Positions 25,540 to 43,400 of a DNA stretch of 64,000 bases are shown here, piece by piece. Numbering within the stretch: position 1 is the stretch's first letter; each line of letters begins with the position of its first letter. The stretch lies in NCBI GenBank assembly GCA_037039925.1, contig JAXRKP010000015.1, positions 15,001 through 79,000 of the forward strand, given 5' to 3'. The notes beneath the pieces are model-generated. The model had not been told where the DNA came from and did not search any database. It worked only from the letters and a program-made list of their open reading frames with translations. Origin of the DNA: Doris montereyensis. Taxonomy: Eukaryota > Mollusca > Gastropoda > Nudibranchia > Dorididae. The position numbers were made by a program, and so were the translations under genes.

Positions 25540-26335
25540 AAACAAAAAACAGTAATCCTTGAGGACACCTGAAAGAACGGATTCGGGACTAAAAGTAACA
25601 CCTTCAACGGTTACTCTTGGTGTTCGTCCAAAAGAAATGACCTGATCCATTCAAGAAGAGAACCTTTAAACAATACAGCCATTCAAGATTATGTGACGTC
25701 GCTGGCCAAGTGATTAGGCTACAGAACAGGGGATCCTGAGGTCCCGGATTCGAATCCTAGCAAAACTAGGTCCTATTAATATTAATATATTCCGTTGTGT
25801 TCCGTGGGAAAGATACGTAACATGCATTTTCTCCTATCGACCCAGGTGCAAATGGGTACAACAAGCATAAGCTTGGGAAAAAAAAAAAAGCCTCCGTCAG
25901 ACTGGCATACTACAACCGGTACATTCAGTTTTATCAATAATCCATTGCGGTCCACTTTGTCAAAAACTTTTGATAAATCTAAGAGGATAAAACCTATTTG
26001 GCTTCCTTGGTTCAGGGAATTACTGTAGTCATTTATTGTCGTAATAAGTTGACTTTCCCAGCTTCGTTTTGTCTAAATTCATGTTGGGTATTGTTAGTAT
26101 GCCTGTTGCTATGTTTATCTAGGCGATCCAGCATGTTACTCTTACCATTTAATATGTATTATGAGTTCCAATAGCTTATAATAAGTTAATGAAGTAAGAA
26201 AAATAGGCACATGTATGTACTTTTCTGCTTTTGATCTCTCTTTTCTTCTTTAAAGAACGAGACTATCTGTAGTAATAAGTTGCATGTTTCCAGTCATTTG
26301 GAACTTTACATTGGTTTGGGAGATGCCTGGAATAA
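25540..26335 (-). mobile_element. Relic CR1/Jockey-like reverse transcriptase, split by a SINE
   Basis: The minus strand, read in shifting frames, gives VPNDWKHAT, LDRLDKH, QHEFRQNEAGK, INDYSNSLNQGSQIGFILLD, LSKVFDKVDRNGLLIKLN, then after a SINE insertion SLLEWIRSFLLD and RVTVEGVTFSPESVLSGV. These match, in order, the RT motifs DWK, QHGFR, LDFSKAFD, WIxxFL and VSGVPQGS. Many stops show it is dead. The tract is interrupted at about 25690-25905 by a SINE. Confidence 0.75.
25690..25905 (+). mobile_element. SINE family 1 (tRNA-derived head), inserted in an RT relic
   Basis: Box A-like CTGGCCAAGTGATTAGGCT and box B-like GGATTCGAATCC are 30 bases apart as in tRNA genes. They are followed by GGGAAAGATACGTAACATGC, CGACCCAGGTGCAAATGGGT and CCTCCGTCAGACTGGC, which are shared with the copy at 37142. 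The 3' part is missing. It lies between two pieces of one RT relic, so it is the younger insertion. Confidence 0.75.
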
Positions 26336-26514
26336 CAACACAGAGATGTTAGATATTTCAACATGTACATACTTTCAATATTTTTTCTGGATATTCCATG
26401 TGCATCTGTTGCTTTATATTCATCGATACATACATTTTTATAATAACATTACATTAACAATAATCTATTATAATAATAAAAACGAAGTGACTATTTGTAG
26501 TACTACTGGAAAGA

Positions 26515-26650
26515 GAAAAAAACTACTTAACTCAAAATAGAAGAACTAAATAAACTATGTTGAGTAAAGAAGATATACCAATCTAGGATAAAAAGATTTA
26601 TCGGTGAAAGTGAAAGGCAGATGATCTGAATGATAGAACAAAAGAAGAAA
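26515..26650 (+). mobile_element. LINE fragment E
   Basis: It contains CTCAAAATAGAAGAACTAAA, then TATACCAATCTAGGATAAAA and AGATGATCTGAATGATAG, matching copy A at 5458-5590. Only about 135 bases remain. Confidence 0.7.
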
Positions 26651-28420
26651 AATAGTCAGGGTAACTGTCTTGTTTCTTTATTCATCAATGCTTATTTTTC
26701 TTTTGCCAAAGACTACAGATCTAGGTAGGGGGTTAAAAAGTGCCTTTATTCCATAGTTGCAAAATGTTATAGCGCAGCGTACGTAAAACCAACCTGTTTA
26801 AAATTCCTATCCCATTTGTGAGCAATTTAACTTTGAAAAGTTCCAAACTTTCCAATGGGATGAAAGATGTGATCCCTTCCTTTCAGTTTCACCTTCAGCC
26901 TCTTTCCAGCTGAGTTTAATTTAATCATGATCAACAAAATTACCCAGTTTCAGATCCGCGTAGTTCTAGATCAAGATCCAGATTCTATTTGCAGAATACG
27001 GTATAGATCTAGTAGGCCTATACATATCTTGATTGAAACATCATCGAACAAAGGGTCGCAATCTTCATTTCTAGATCTAGATCTAATATCATAGTGAATC
27101 GAAGTCGAAGACAGGAAAAGCAAAACAAAAGATCTACGTCAGCAGTCACTTTGAAGTCATGATATTTTAACATCAGATGATCATCAGCCCCAACAGCACA
27201 ATGTGTAACGTATAACACGACCGGGGGCAATGCATTATATTATAATTTTATCGACCCGTGTTCGAATCCCCAGAAGTCAAGTTTTATGTTTTTCTGTTAT
27301 TTCTTTTTATTATAATTACATGTATTATCAGTCTTTTGGTTTCTCATAACTGCGCAGGGCTTGGACTTCGTTCAAAATTTCGTAGCAATGCTTTGAACCA
27401 TTGTGGTTTGCCAAAGTTTGTACGGTACACACAATTTTTTTTTATGGGCAATAGATACACATGGAGTTCAATAGTGTAAGATGTATAATGTATGTATTTG
27501 TTGTTGAACCCGAGGGCGCAAACAAATGATCACACAAAAATCTGATTTACAATTCAATCGGTAAACCCAGCAACGATTTAATCCCCGCGCACCCACAGCT
27601 GAGCTAGTAATAATAATAATAACAACAATAATAACAACGATTTTCAAACAGTAATTTTAGCACACCTGTTTTCATGACTTTTATAGAATGCATGTCACTA
27701 ATGTCAGGTTATTTTTCACCTGTAGGAATAAGAATGTTGTGGTTAATTTTTATTGGTAGCGGATCAGAAAATACGAAGGAAAGTAAGTTAATTGCGGTAT
27801 TTTGATTTATAAGTTTAGATTTGGGGTCTTAAATTTAGTTATTATTACATGTACAATTTACTATACTATAATCATTTTTAGGTATGAATCCCCAAATGCT
27901 CCTAGTTTTTGCTTCTGATGTCTATTTTGTTTTGCTATGTTTCACATCTTCGTTTATTCTGCATGGTCTGTTTTGCTTGCTTGTTCATGTTGAGCTTTCC
28001 TTTTAATTTCTTTATATTTACTTGTTACTCTTTCTGAGTTACATTTTCTCACTTTGTTTAACCACTTCTTCTTTCTGCAAGTTAGACGTTAAGTTTCAAC
28101 TGTGAACCATTTGGGAAAAGGCGAGGCACGTCTTATTTGATAATTTTAGTGAAATTTTCAGTCCTCTCTACATTATATTTCATTGTAATTCAATAAAAAA
28201 AATTATCTCTACTTCTACTTCTAGTACTACTACTACTACTAAATAACGACGTCAAATACTATGATTACGACATAGTCACTTCTTCCACAATAAGATACGT
28301 CCAAACCAAAGGCTGTCCATAATAATGATAATGATATGACATTTATTTACACTTACTACACTGAACCTTTACAACTACAGTATAATTTACTGTGAATGCA
28401 AGCAATAAAGACAGTCTGTG
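26650..28420. other. No gene recognised
   Basis: AT-rich unique-looking DNA with short (AAT)n and (CTA)n runs at 27607-27640 and 28226-28243. Open frames below 75 codons show no domain. Confidence 0.3.
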
Positions 28421-29230
28421 CTACTGCTAGTGCTATGCGTGGCCTGGACATAAGCGGCCTCATTTGGACAGCATTGACCTTTGTCTTCAAAATTAGGCCC
28501 AAAAGTGCTCTCTTGAGTTGAGGCCTGCAATGAGGCTTGGCCAGTCCAACACATTCACATGAAAGTTGTTTTCAGCATGAAATGTCAGGGTATGCCTACA
28601 GACATGCGCATACGCATTGCCCTGTTGAGAAATTACAATGATTACACCATAATGATATATCGGATGCATGCATCACTCAAATCGATGCCAAGTCTCGTCT
28701 TGTCTGTAAATAAAACCTTGTCTATACAGTTTTTGCCTCCTCTCCTACACCAAGATTGATGTGCGGTGGCCCATGCCAGTCGAGATTGCTTCAATGGGGG
28801 AGTTAGATTATATAGGACGGCGTAAACGTCTATAATACTATACGAACTAACACTAACAATGCAAATTTCGACAAGCCAAGACCTGGCATATGGTTTGATG
28901 ACTACACTACAGGCCTGTTGTTGGTTGTTCTTGTTTCTCTGAGTCTGACTGATGAAGAGGTTGGTTTTTATTTTTAGGGATCACACAAATGAGAGTGACA
29001 ACTGACAATGACATATGATAAATGATGTGTTCTTGGCATGGATCTAGGACTTTTACTTTTAGTTGTTTTAGCCTGGTGGGTCTTGGAAGATCATGAACGT
29101 TTCCATTATGTCGAAAGCAATTTTTTCCCCTTCTGGATATTGCTGAAACATGCATGTTCAAGTAGTTCAACAAAGTAATTGCAGGTCGTTCTCCAGCCTC
29201 AATATGGCCGATGCCGCATTGTCATAACTC
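28420..29230 (-). mobile_element. Relic Tc1/mariner-like transposase
   Basis: On the minus strand the first part (29173-28907) has VSAISRR and GNVHDLPRPTR, resembling the paired helix-turn-helix linker of Tc1 transposases. Later come RLAWATAHQSW, then KNCIDKVLFTDKTRLGIDLS (usual form W-VLFSDESRF) and VNVLDWPSLIAGLNSREHFW (usual form VLDWPxxSPDLNPIEHxW). The catalytic DDE spacing is partly recognisable but the frame is broken and SPDLNP has decayed. No terminal inverted repeats were found. Confidence 0.75.
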
Positions 29231-30601
29231 TTGGTTTAAGACGTGATAAGGCGATCAACGTTAAAAAAAATGAACGAGTGAACCGTAAGTGCTCACATTT
29301 ATTTATTATACATGTACCTATGTGATGTGTACTTGTCAATTGTCATATGATAAATATTGACAATGGGACAATAACAAACTGTTTCATACCCCAACATATT
29401 ATTAAACTTCTATTTGACTTCATATGTATTGATGTATTGTAAGTCGCATACCTTTGTGTAATTTACTGTAATCTACTAATCATGTGATTTTGGTTGTGGA
29501 GCGTGAGTACACGTCAGTCGTAGACACTACACAGCATAAAAGTCACTTGTTTGGTCAATGATAACTCATGAAAATGAGAACGAGGTGAAATCTCAAAAAT
29601 TTCTTTTAAACATAAGTATTATTATTATAGGCAAGGACAGTATACCTAACATGAACTTGAACTCAATTAGATCGTCCTTTGCGTTCTCCGTTGAATCCGA
29701 GTGTCTGCGATAGCGTAAATCAAAATTCATGGATTTTTTCCCTTGAACTTGAAACGGCATGTCACGACCCAACGGGATGATCAGCAGCTGACTGACGGGT
29801 TGTTGGACCGAGTCATGTGCTAACGCACTTGGACGTGGATTTTCTTTTGTTTGATTTTTTAGTTGAGTGTGTTCTTGTTTCTATTCAATCTGTAAAGTGA
29901 TTGGTTCGTTCATTGCTTGATGAAATGCTAAAAAAAAATATATATATATATATATCCTGTCTCGAGGGCACGCTTAAGCCATATGAAGATGACGTATGAA
30001 AATCATCTGCCATCGCACAAGTACAAAGCAATACAGGATTATTAATGCAAATATATGACAGTGTGTACTACTACTACTACAGTAGTTACCGCACAAATGC
30101 ACGGTACTGTTACTAGTGTTACTGTTAGTTGTGAGCAAGCAGTAGTCGTCATGTCACCATACTTTTGTTATAGTTATGTCCCTTTTGTGGGGTTGCATCC
30201 TTTGAGTTACCTTTTCTAGCAGTATGGACACGCTTTTGCATTGTTCTAAATCACGTCCTTTAATTACAATCATTTAGTATGATTTAGTTATGACGTGAAT
30301 TGTGACAGGTATCTCACCTAGCGTTTAGATTGATATGGATAAATAAAATGAAAGTGCCACTAGTGCCAGACTTAACACCTCAATCAGATCTCCAACCATG
30401 ACTTCGCCATACAATATCATTACATGTACAACAGCACAATAGACTGCAGTACAACACTACACGCACAACACACATGTTTTGATTGTACTGTTAGTAATTA
30501 CTAATTACGATGTGAACTTAAGCAATAGTAGTACATGTATAAAGTAGTTAGCTTGGCTTTATTGTAAACAAGACGGCATCCGCCTCTCTCTGTATAAATG
30601 C

Positions 30602-30653
<52 letters not shown>

Positions 30654-31250
30654 GAGGAGAGAGAGAGATTATTGTTGTGTCATCACTTTGAAGTTAAAAA
30701 TGCAGCTGGTTAGAGTTAGCTTTTCTTTGTTCTCATTTGCACCGGCAGCCGTATCCTACATACTTACTAGCATTCACACAATTTGCAATGTCCAGACTAC
30801 AACCATGTGATTGTTGAGGAAATAGAAGTGTGCACTTGGCCGAAGTGAGATCAAGCAAACTGGCACTTAATACAATAATAGGGGTTTTTTATATAGTGGA
30901 AAATCGGTCAGAATGAAAAAGAGCGTGTACTTGGTTTGCCTAAGCACGCGGTTTTTCGTTCTGACCGACCGAGCTTGTGGAGCGTGTACTCAAGCGGCAA
31001 CTACTGTACTAGTTATCCTCAAACACACCTGTCTGGATGCATGTACAGTGAGCTTCACATTTGATACACGTACACTGCTCGACAAACCCCCCTTCCTTTC
31101 CTTTGATTTTATCCATACCCACAACCAGTGATATTGGCGTCTTTGATAGGATTTTATCAATTCTGCCTAAACTACCCCGTAAATGCCGTTAACATACACA
31201 AAGTATTGTGATTGGATCTCCTTTATCTTGTCCGTCTCCAATGGGACTAA
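29230..31250. other. No gene recognised
   Basis: Intergenic-type DNA with a short (AT)n run at 29939-29955, a (CTA)n run near 30068 and a (GA)n array at 30603-30670. Open frames are short and unsupported. Confidence 0.3.
30603..30670. repeat. (GA)n microsatellite
   Basis: About 65 bases of GA with GAGGAGAGGAGG interruptions near 30648-30660. Confidence 0.95.
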
Positions 31251-31378
31251 GTGCACATCAGGGAGTGGATTTTACCCACAAAAAACCAGAGAAAGTTTTG
31301 AACGCACAGCTTTTTAGTTGAGAGTAATGAAAGGCAGACACCTAACCATTGAACCATTGTGTCCCCCTCCCCAGACAA
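31250..31378 (-). mobile_element. tRNA-derived SINE head
   Basis: The minus strand starts GGGGACACAATGGTTCAATG and continues GTTAGGTGTCTGCC, a clear A-box region. About 30 bases later GCGTTCAAAACTT stands where box B should be. The B box is decayed, and the sequence continues into non-tRNA DNA without a CCA-type end, so this is a SINE relic rather than a tRNA gene. Confidence 0.45.
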
Positions 31379-31670
31379 GAGCCGATACATGTCATAAGGG
31401 TGAGGGGAGTAAAGCCTGCTTAAGTATCTGTCTCAAAATGTATCACTGGGCATACGCAAAAAATAAAATTTAAGCCCCATCATAACAATTTTGAATGCAA
31501 CTGACCATCATATACTAATAATAATACTAATAGTCATTCTCCTAAAAATATTTTTAATAGGAATTATTCTTAATAATAAAATGTTGACAAAAACAATAGC
31601 AAAAAACGACAGCATAAAAGAAGGAAGAAAGACACAGTAAAGGAAGGAAACTATCTTATTGTCTTCCTGA

Positions 31671-31676
31671 TTTAAT
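31671..31676 (-). terminator. Candidate poly(A) signal of proximal NACA
   Basis: ATTAAA on the minus strand, about 105 bases after the stop codon. The distal copy has ATTAAA at the same relative place, and the words CCTTTGGAT and GAATTAAA or GAAATTAAA are conserved between the two 3' UTRs. Confidence 0.5.
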
Positions 31677-31782
31677 TTCAAAAATCCAAAGGTAAATAGA
31701 GGCTGTGGAGGGTAAATCTCAATGATAGTGATAGGGACAGGCAGTCTCATGAAGCATTCACACAAATACACAAAGGTCACAT

Positions 31783-38766
<6,984 letters not shown>

Positions 38767-40179
38767 GGTGTTGGTGATGAGGTTTGACTTGGCTTCTGAA
38801 AAACAAAAAGATAAAAGTTCTGTTTAAATTATCAGTGGGGTTGGGTTTTTTACCATCGATGAATGAGTATCCTCCTTCATGATGAATTTCATGGTAAAAT
38901 TGAAAGCAAACCAGCACCTGTCATAATCATATCAATGAATTTCCTTTCGAACTGAGTAAACCAAACAAAGTTTTTCACTTTTTTCTCTTTTAGTATTCAC
39001 AGGAAGAGAAAAGTACATGTTAAATGTTACATGAAGAAAAGCAAACAGATGTGAATGGGACGACTTCTGCAGTGGAGCACACCATTTAAATTTTGCTGAC
39101 AAGCAAAATTCAATAATTAGTGAGTGTAACTTATTATAATGTCAAACCATCTTGTCATGAAATGCAATTTCCACCGAAAAACTTTTCTTAGACACCCTAA
39201 TACATCTAGTAAGTTGAGACAAAAAACTCTAAACAGTGCCCATTGTTTTCTTTGTCACTATTGACAGATGTGGTAAATTAAACTTTTGATCTTTGCAAGA
39301 CACTACCGAGCAACACAGCTGTTGAGATGAGATGTTAAAGAGGCCTAACCTTGAGCTAGGGTGGGCTGAGAGGTTGTGAGGCAAGTGTGGGGGGTTCAGC
39401 CGTTAAGAATTGTGATAGATCTCTTCAATTTGTCTTTAGCCTCCCATAACTTATTTTTACAAACGTGTCTCTTTATAATAGACATAACGCATACGATGAA
39501 AACCAGGCATGCAATGGGTGGAGTCTGGAAGACCTCAATTCTTATTGCCCAGTGACAAACAAGTATTTCAATGGGACAAAGGCTGTACAGCACAGTGGGT
39601 GGCATTAATAAGAGAAAACTGGTCATCTTCTATTACATTACAATGAAGGGTGGCTACAATGCATGGAAAATTGTTGACAGGCATAAAATAGCAATGAACT
39701 TCTATAACAGAAAAAAATTTTTTAATCAATTTCGGACATATTTTATAATAATTTGAGACAATTATAACTGCAGTTGCTGTTGAGAATATTAGTTATGAAA
39801 CGGATATTTAGAGGGGCAATTTATATCATAGGAAAAAGTCGGTTTCACTGAGATTGCAGGCATAGGGGAAACAGGCATTATGGCGGCAACTACTGTAATT
39901 CAAAGAAACGGACACCATAGTCGGGCACACACTATCACCATCGGCACTCTTAAGAATTGATTTATTGATGTCCCGTTTGACCTGAAAGGAATGTAACTTA
40001 AAAACAAATGGTTAGGTGGTGTTTAATTCTTATGCCAAATAGCGTTAACTGTCAGATATTTTTATGTATTTTATTGAGTATTAATGTATCTATTCTATCT
40101 TATGACTTTTATTCAGGATGGAACCCAACCCCATGTTTTTCTGTTTTTCAGTAGGTTCTCACTTTAATCAGGGTAGTCT

Positions 40180-40285
40180 ACCCTCCCCCCCCTCCCCCCC
40201 CCCAAACTGGCCAAACTCCCCCCACCCCTTTTCCCGTGTTTTCATGTCATCTGGGGGATCCCCCTGTAACCCCCCCTATTTTCAC
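40180..40285. repeat. C-rich tract (G-rich on the minus strand)
   Basis: Runs of five to ten C residues are separated by short linkers (for example CCCTCCCCCCCCTCC and CCCCCTGTAACCCCCCC). The minus strand therefore has several G-runs able to form quadruplexes. It lies about 0.5 kb inside the first intron of the proximal NACA gene, on its sense strand. Confidence 0.7.
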
Positions 40286-40770
40286 TTTAAAAATTTGGCA
40301 CAGTAGAGGTAAGATCTAGAATCCATTCCAGTTCGAATCCTATCTAGCCAATCATTCATTCCTAACAATCTCCAGGACATCATCACCAATTGTTAATAAA
40401 GAGTACCTCACCATCCCTGACCCTGAATGGTGTGGAGCTTAACATGAATCAATATACAAATATCCCTTTTTTATCAATTTCATTAAGAACGTCAGTTTAG
40501 ACTTTCAGTTTTTTTTTTATGTTGTGACCAGCTTTGTCTTGAGAACTTATGTAGATTTCTAGGCTGATTGTTGTTCCTTTTTTGACCAGCATTTGAGCAA
40601 GAACAGTTTTCTTTTTTTCTAGTATTGTAGAAAAAGAAATTATTAATGATATTAGACAATATTGATCCAGATATAGTCTCAAGTATCTGTTTTACAATAG
40701 GTCCCACACAAACAGCAAAAGTGGATACAATGAAAGATCATAGTACCACCGTGTTCACAGATCTTCTTAC

Positions 40771-40883
40771 CGACTTTTGCCTCCGACCGGAAAAGGCAAG
40801 AACATGCTCTTCGACGAGGGTTGAGCTGTTTTCTTTGCTTTCTCCAAACGCGAAAGAGTGCGGCTCTTCACTGCAGAATGAGT
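40771..40883 (-). promoter_or_regulatory. NACA: Promoter region and non-coding first exon, proximal NACA
   Basis: On the minus strand a pyrimidine tract CTTGCCTTTTCCGG near 40800 is followed by about 25 bases and a donor GTAAGA ending the exon at 40771. The corresponding part of the distal gene reads CTTTCCTTTTCCGG and ends in GTAAGG. Upstream words GAGTGCGGCTCTTCA and GAGTGCAGTTCTCA (plus strand) are also shared. A C start followed by a pyrimidine run is the pattern of 5'-TOP mRNAs, to which NACA belongs in other animals, and CCGGAA is an ETS-type site. There is no TATA box. The exact start is inferred. Confidence 0.6.
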
Positions 40884-40945
40884 TTCCAAATAAGGCGAAA
40901 TATGATAATAAGTAACAACTCCACTAATAGAGACAGAACAAACAA

Positions 40946-40974
40946 GTGACGTTTCGGGTATAACCCTTCGTCAG
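40946..40974 (-). ncRNA. Hammerhead ribozyme motif (Penelope type), intact core
   Basis: The minus strand has CTGACGA, a short hairpin GGGT-TAT-ACCC, then GAAAC and GTCAC. These are the conserved hammerhead core CUGANGA - stem II - GAAA and the GUC cleavage triplet. The stem III word ACGT is self-complementary, as in the minimal hammerheads reported in Penelope-like elements, which are thought to work best as dimers. Activity is not shown by sequence alone. Confidence 0.75.
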
Positions 40975-41347
40975 ACAACAAACGAGAAATATCTAGAAAC
41001 TAAATCTAAGCACTACCTAAGGCATCACACAATGTAAGGTCAAAAAGAGTAGTATGACAAAGAATATGACTATAGATCTAGATCTATTAACATTTTTTTT
41101 AAAGATAAATAACGTAAACAACAAATCTCACTCCACTGTGGCTCCTTTTGTATTATTCACGCTATTTAGAAAGTTCACATTGCCACACTTCTTTGTTGTT
41201 TACGTTATTTATCTTTTTATTGCTAATAGATCTAGATCTATAGTCATATTCTTTATCATACTACTCTTCTGTCTGACATCACATTGTGTGATGCCTTAGG
41301 TAGTACTTAAATCTATATCTAGATTCTAGATATTTCTCATTTGTTGT

Positions 41348-41376
41348 CTGACGAAGAGTTATACCCGAAACGTCAC
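41348..41376 (+). ncRNA. Hammerhead ribozyme motif, stem II weakened
   Basis: The same motif in the right arm, plus strand. CTGACGA and GAAACGTCAC are intact, but stem II reads GAGT against ACCC, so one G-C pair is lost. Confidence 0.7.
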
Positions 41377-41944
41377 ATGTTGTTATGCCTTTATTAATGG
41401 AGTTGTCACTTATTGTCATATTTCGCCTTTGACTTCACTCCACTGTGGCTCTTTGTATTATTTTCCAAATAAGGTAGTGTGTATCAAAACAAACAAAAAC
41501 AAAAACACATTTGAGTTCAAGCAAAAGATTGTGTTTTAAACAATATTAATGTATAGCTGATCCACTTAGCAGCAAGTGGCACTATAAATACACCACATTG
41601 TAATCAGGTATCTATTTTTATACTGTAACTCCCTAAATAATCACTGAATAGTAAAAGAAAATAGAGCCTTGCACAAAGGACTCGTCCACGACTGCGAACT
41701 GAAACGAACATGGTTTCAATATTGAGGCGTCACACAACGAGTGTTAAAACATACATAACAATCAAACCATTACTCTGACTTTATAGCCCGTTTTAAGATT
41801 CATTTCTCCTGGTGTGGAATATCGTCAGTTTTAGGTACCTTTCTCCCGTTGTGGAAAGGGAGTATGAATGCTTCATCACATTAATTAAAAAACCAAACAC
41901 AAATGGGAATGATTCAATATTAATTGTGATTGGATGATGGTGAT

Positions 41945-41948
41945 AATG

Positions 41949-42014
<66 letters not shown>

Positions 42015-42112
42015 TGATTGTGATGTTAATGATGATAATGATGATGTTTGTGAAGATGATGATGATGGTGTTTGTGAAAATGATGATGATGATGATGATG
42101 ATGATGACGACT
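41945..42112. repeat. (AAT)n then (GAT)n microsatellite
   Basis: About 65 bases of ATA/AAT pass into ATG/GAT triplets with GTTTGTGAAGATGATG and GTTTGTGAAAATGATG interspersed. The Asn/Ile/Met open frames are artefacts. Confidence 0.95.
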
Positions 42113-42409
42113 ACAATGAGTCTGAGTTGTAAAATTTGTTCATTTGACATAAAAATGAAACCTAAACTATGCGAGGTAATTACAAGGTAAGCGTTATCGG
42201 TATAGGCTTATCGTAAATGAATTGACTTGAGTAATATTTGGTAGTAGTATACTGACATGAAATGACTCATTGTAATACATTTATTTATATATGATACGTG
42301 GTAAAATCACACTAATTATTAATTATGTGTGAAAAATAATAAGCCTAATGGTAGATTTATAATTGCGTTTAGATAACCAACCACGGAGATTTATTTGTTT
42401 TGTGTCAGT

Positions 42410-42545
42410 GACATTTACCGTGTCCACCATAATGCGGTGATCTCAGAGTGAAAACAGCATGATGAAAGATAAGCGAAAGAGTGAAAGTGAAAGGAAGGAA
42501 GTAAGACATACCAGTAGCCCCCACCAATCGCCCACCACATTGAGA
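42410..42545 (+). repeat. Family-3 dispersed repeat
   Basis: It contains CATTTACCGTGTCCACCATA, GCGGTGATCTCAGAGTGAAA, the AAGCGAAAGAGTGAAAGTGA run and CATACCAGTAGCCCCCACC in family order. This is one of the better-preserved copies. Confidence 0.6.
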
Positions 42546-42729
42546 AGGGACCATCGAGAAAAATTATTTAAAAACAAAGGGAGCCTCGTACATTATCAGC
42601 GCCGTCTCACATCGTTGTCATTTTGACTCCTGGGCTGGGTCGTCCGTCTCTGGTTATCCTCTCATTCTCATAATACACACTAGGCCTACTCTAAAAAAAA
42701 AAGAAGAGCCACCTCGTCCCTGACTGCGT

Positions 42730-42850
42730 TTTGTTGGTGATGCTAAAAACGATGCAAATACAATTTTGATGGCTCTTTTACTTTTCAGCGTCACCTCATT
42801 ATTTATGAATAAAAAAAGAAAGAAAAGAAAAAAAATGTCCGCTCTGCTTG
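42730..42850 (-). repeat. Dispersed unclassified repeat, copy 2
   Basis: The inverted near-identical match of the segment at 115-240. On the minus strand it shares TTCATAAATAATGAGGTGAC and CATCGTTTTTAGCATCACC. Confidence 0.6.
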
Positions 42851-42897
42851 ATTCTATCATGGCACAATCTGAAGTATTGTTTACGCCACGCATCTGA

Positions 42898-42942
42898 GTA
42901 GTAGAAGTAGTAGTAGTAGTAGTAGTAGTAATAGTAATAGTA
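42898..42942. repeat. (AGT)n microsatellite
   Basis: About 45 bases of GTA/AGT triplets with AATAGT interruptions. Confidence 0.9.
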
Positions 42943-43149
42943 ACCTCCCGAACAGGAGAACAAATTTTGTATTCTGGAAAAGACTAAGAATCACACCGAG
43001 GAGTTTCTCTCATCTTAAGTAAAGCAGCACATAAAACACTTAGACTTAGATGATGGGGAACCCATGGCATAGATTGAAGAACTCAGTTCACCCCATTTGG
43101 GAACCTCAGTCTCAGAGCAAACAGAGAGGAAGTAGCTTATCTTATAACT

Positions 43150-43400
43150 TTAAGTTAGATCGAATTTTACCACGTCCACCATATGCAGTGATCTCAGGTG
43201 AATTAAGAGAAACAGTCAGATGAAAGTGAAATGAAAGTGTAAAAGAAAAGAAATAAAACACCCCAGTACCAGCAGCGCCCATCAACCGCCCACGAGAGAA
43301 AGTAGCAAGATGAAAACAGATGGAAAAGAAAGTAGTATTGAGTAAAGAAGAAGCACACCTCACTACCTACCAGTAGTACCCAGTCAATTTTACATGGATT
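43150..43400 (+). repeat. Family-3 dispersed repeat with partial duplication
   Basis: ATTTTACCACGTCCACCATA, GTGATCTCAGGTGAATTAAG and AGATGAAAGTGAAATGAAAG are followed by CAGCAGCGCCCATCAACCGC. The GAGAGAAAGTAGCAAGATG part then starts again and ends in CTACCAGTAGTACCCAG, so the distal half is duplicated once. This is the first step seen fully expanded in the minisatellite at 800. Confidence 0.55.

Larger units (their letters stand above)
40896..41461. mobile_element. Penelope-like element: two pLTRs in inverted orientation with target-site duplication
   Basis: Arms 40896-41123 and about 41198-41430 are near-complementary and share GTTGTTTACGTTATTTATCT, AGATCTAGATCTATAGTCAT, CATTGTGTGATGCCTTAGG and the ribozyme core. 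The spacer is about 75 bases. After the right arm, part of the spacer (CACTCCACTGTGGCTC) is repeated. The 13-mer TTTCCAAATAAGG stands at 40883-40895 and again at 41462-41474, so the whole block inserted as one unit. There is no coding sequence inside. Complex inverted pLTR arrangements are known for Penelope elements. Confidence 0.85.

Noticed and set aside
25795..26028. A 77-codon plus-strand protein
   Set aside because: It combines a SINE end with the antisense of an RT relic.
39396..39756. A second piggyBac relic suggested by KGGYNAWKIVDRHK on the plus strand
   Set aside because: Only one vague motif resemblance, with no DDE residues nearby and no consistent frame.
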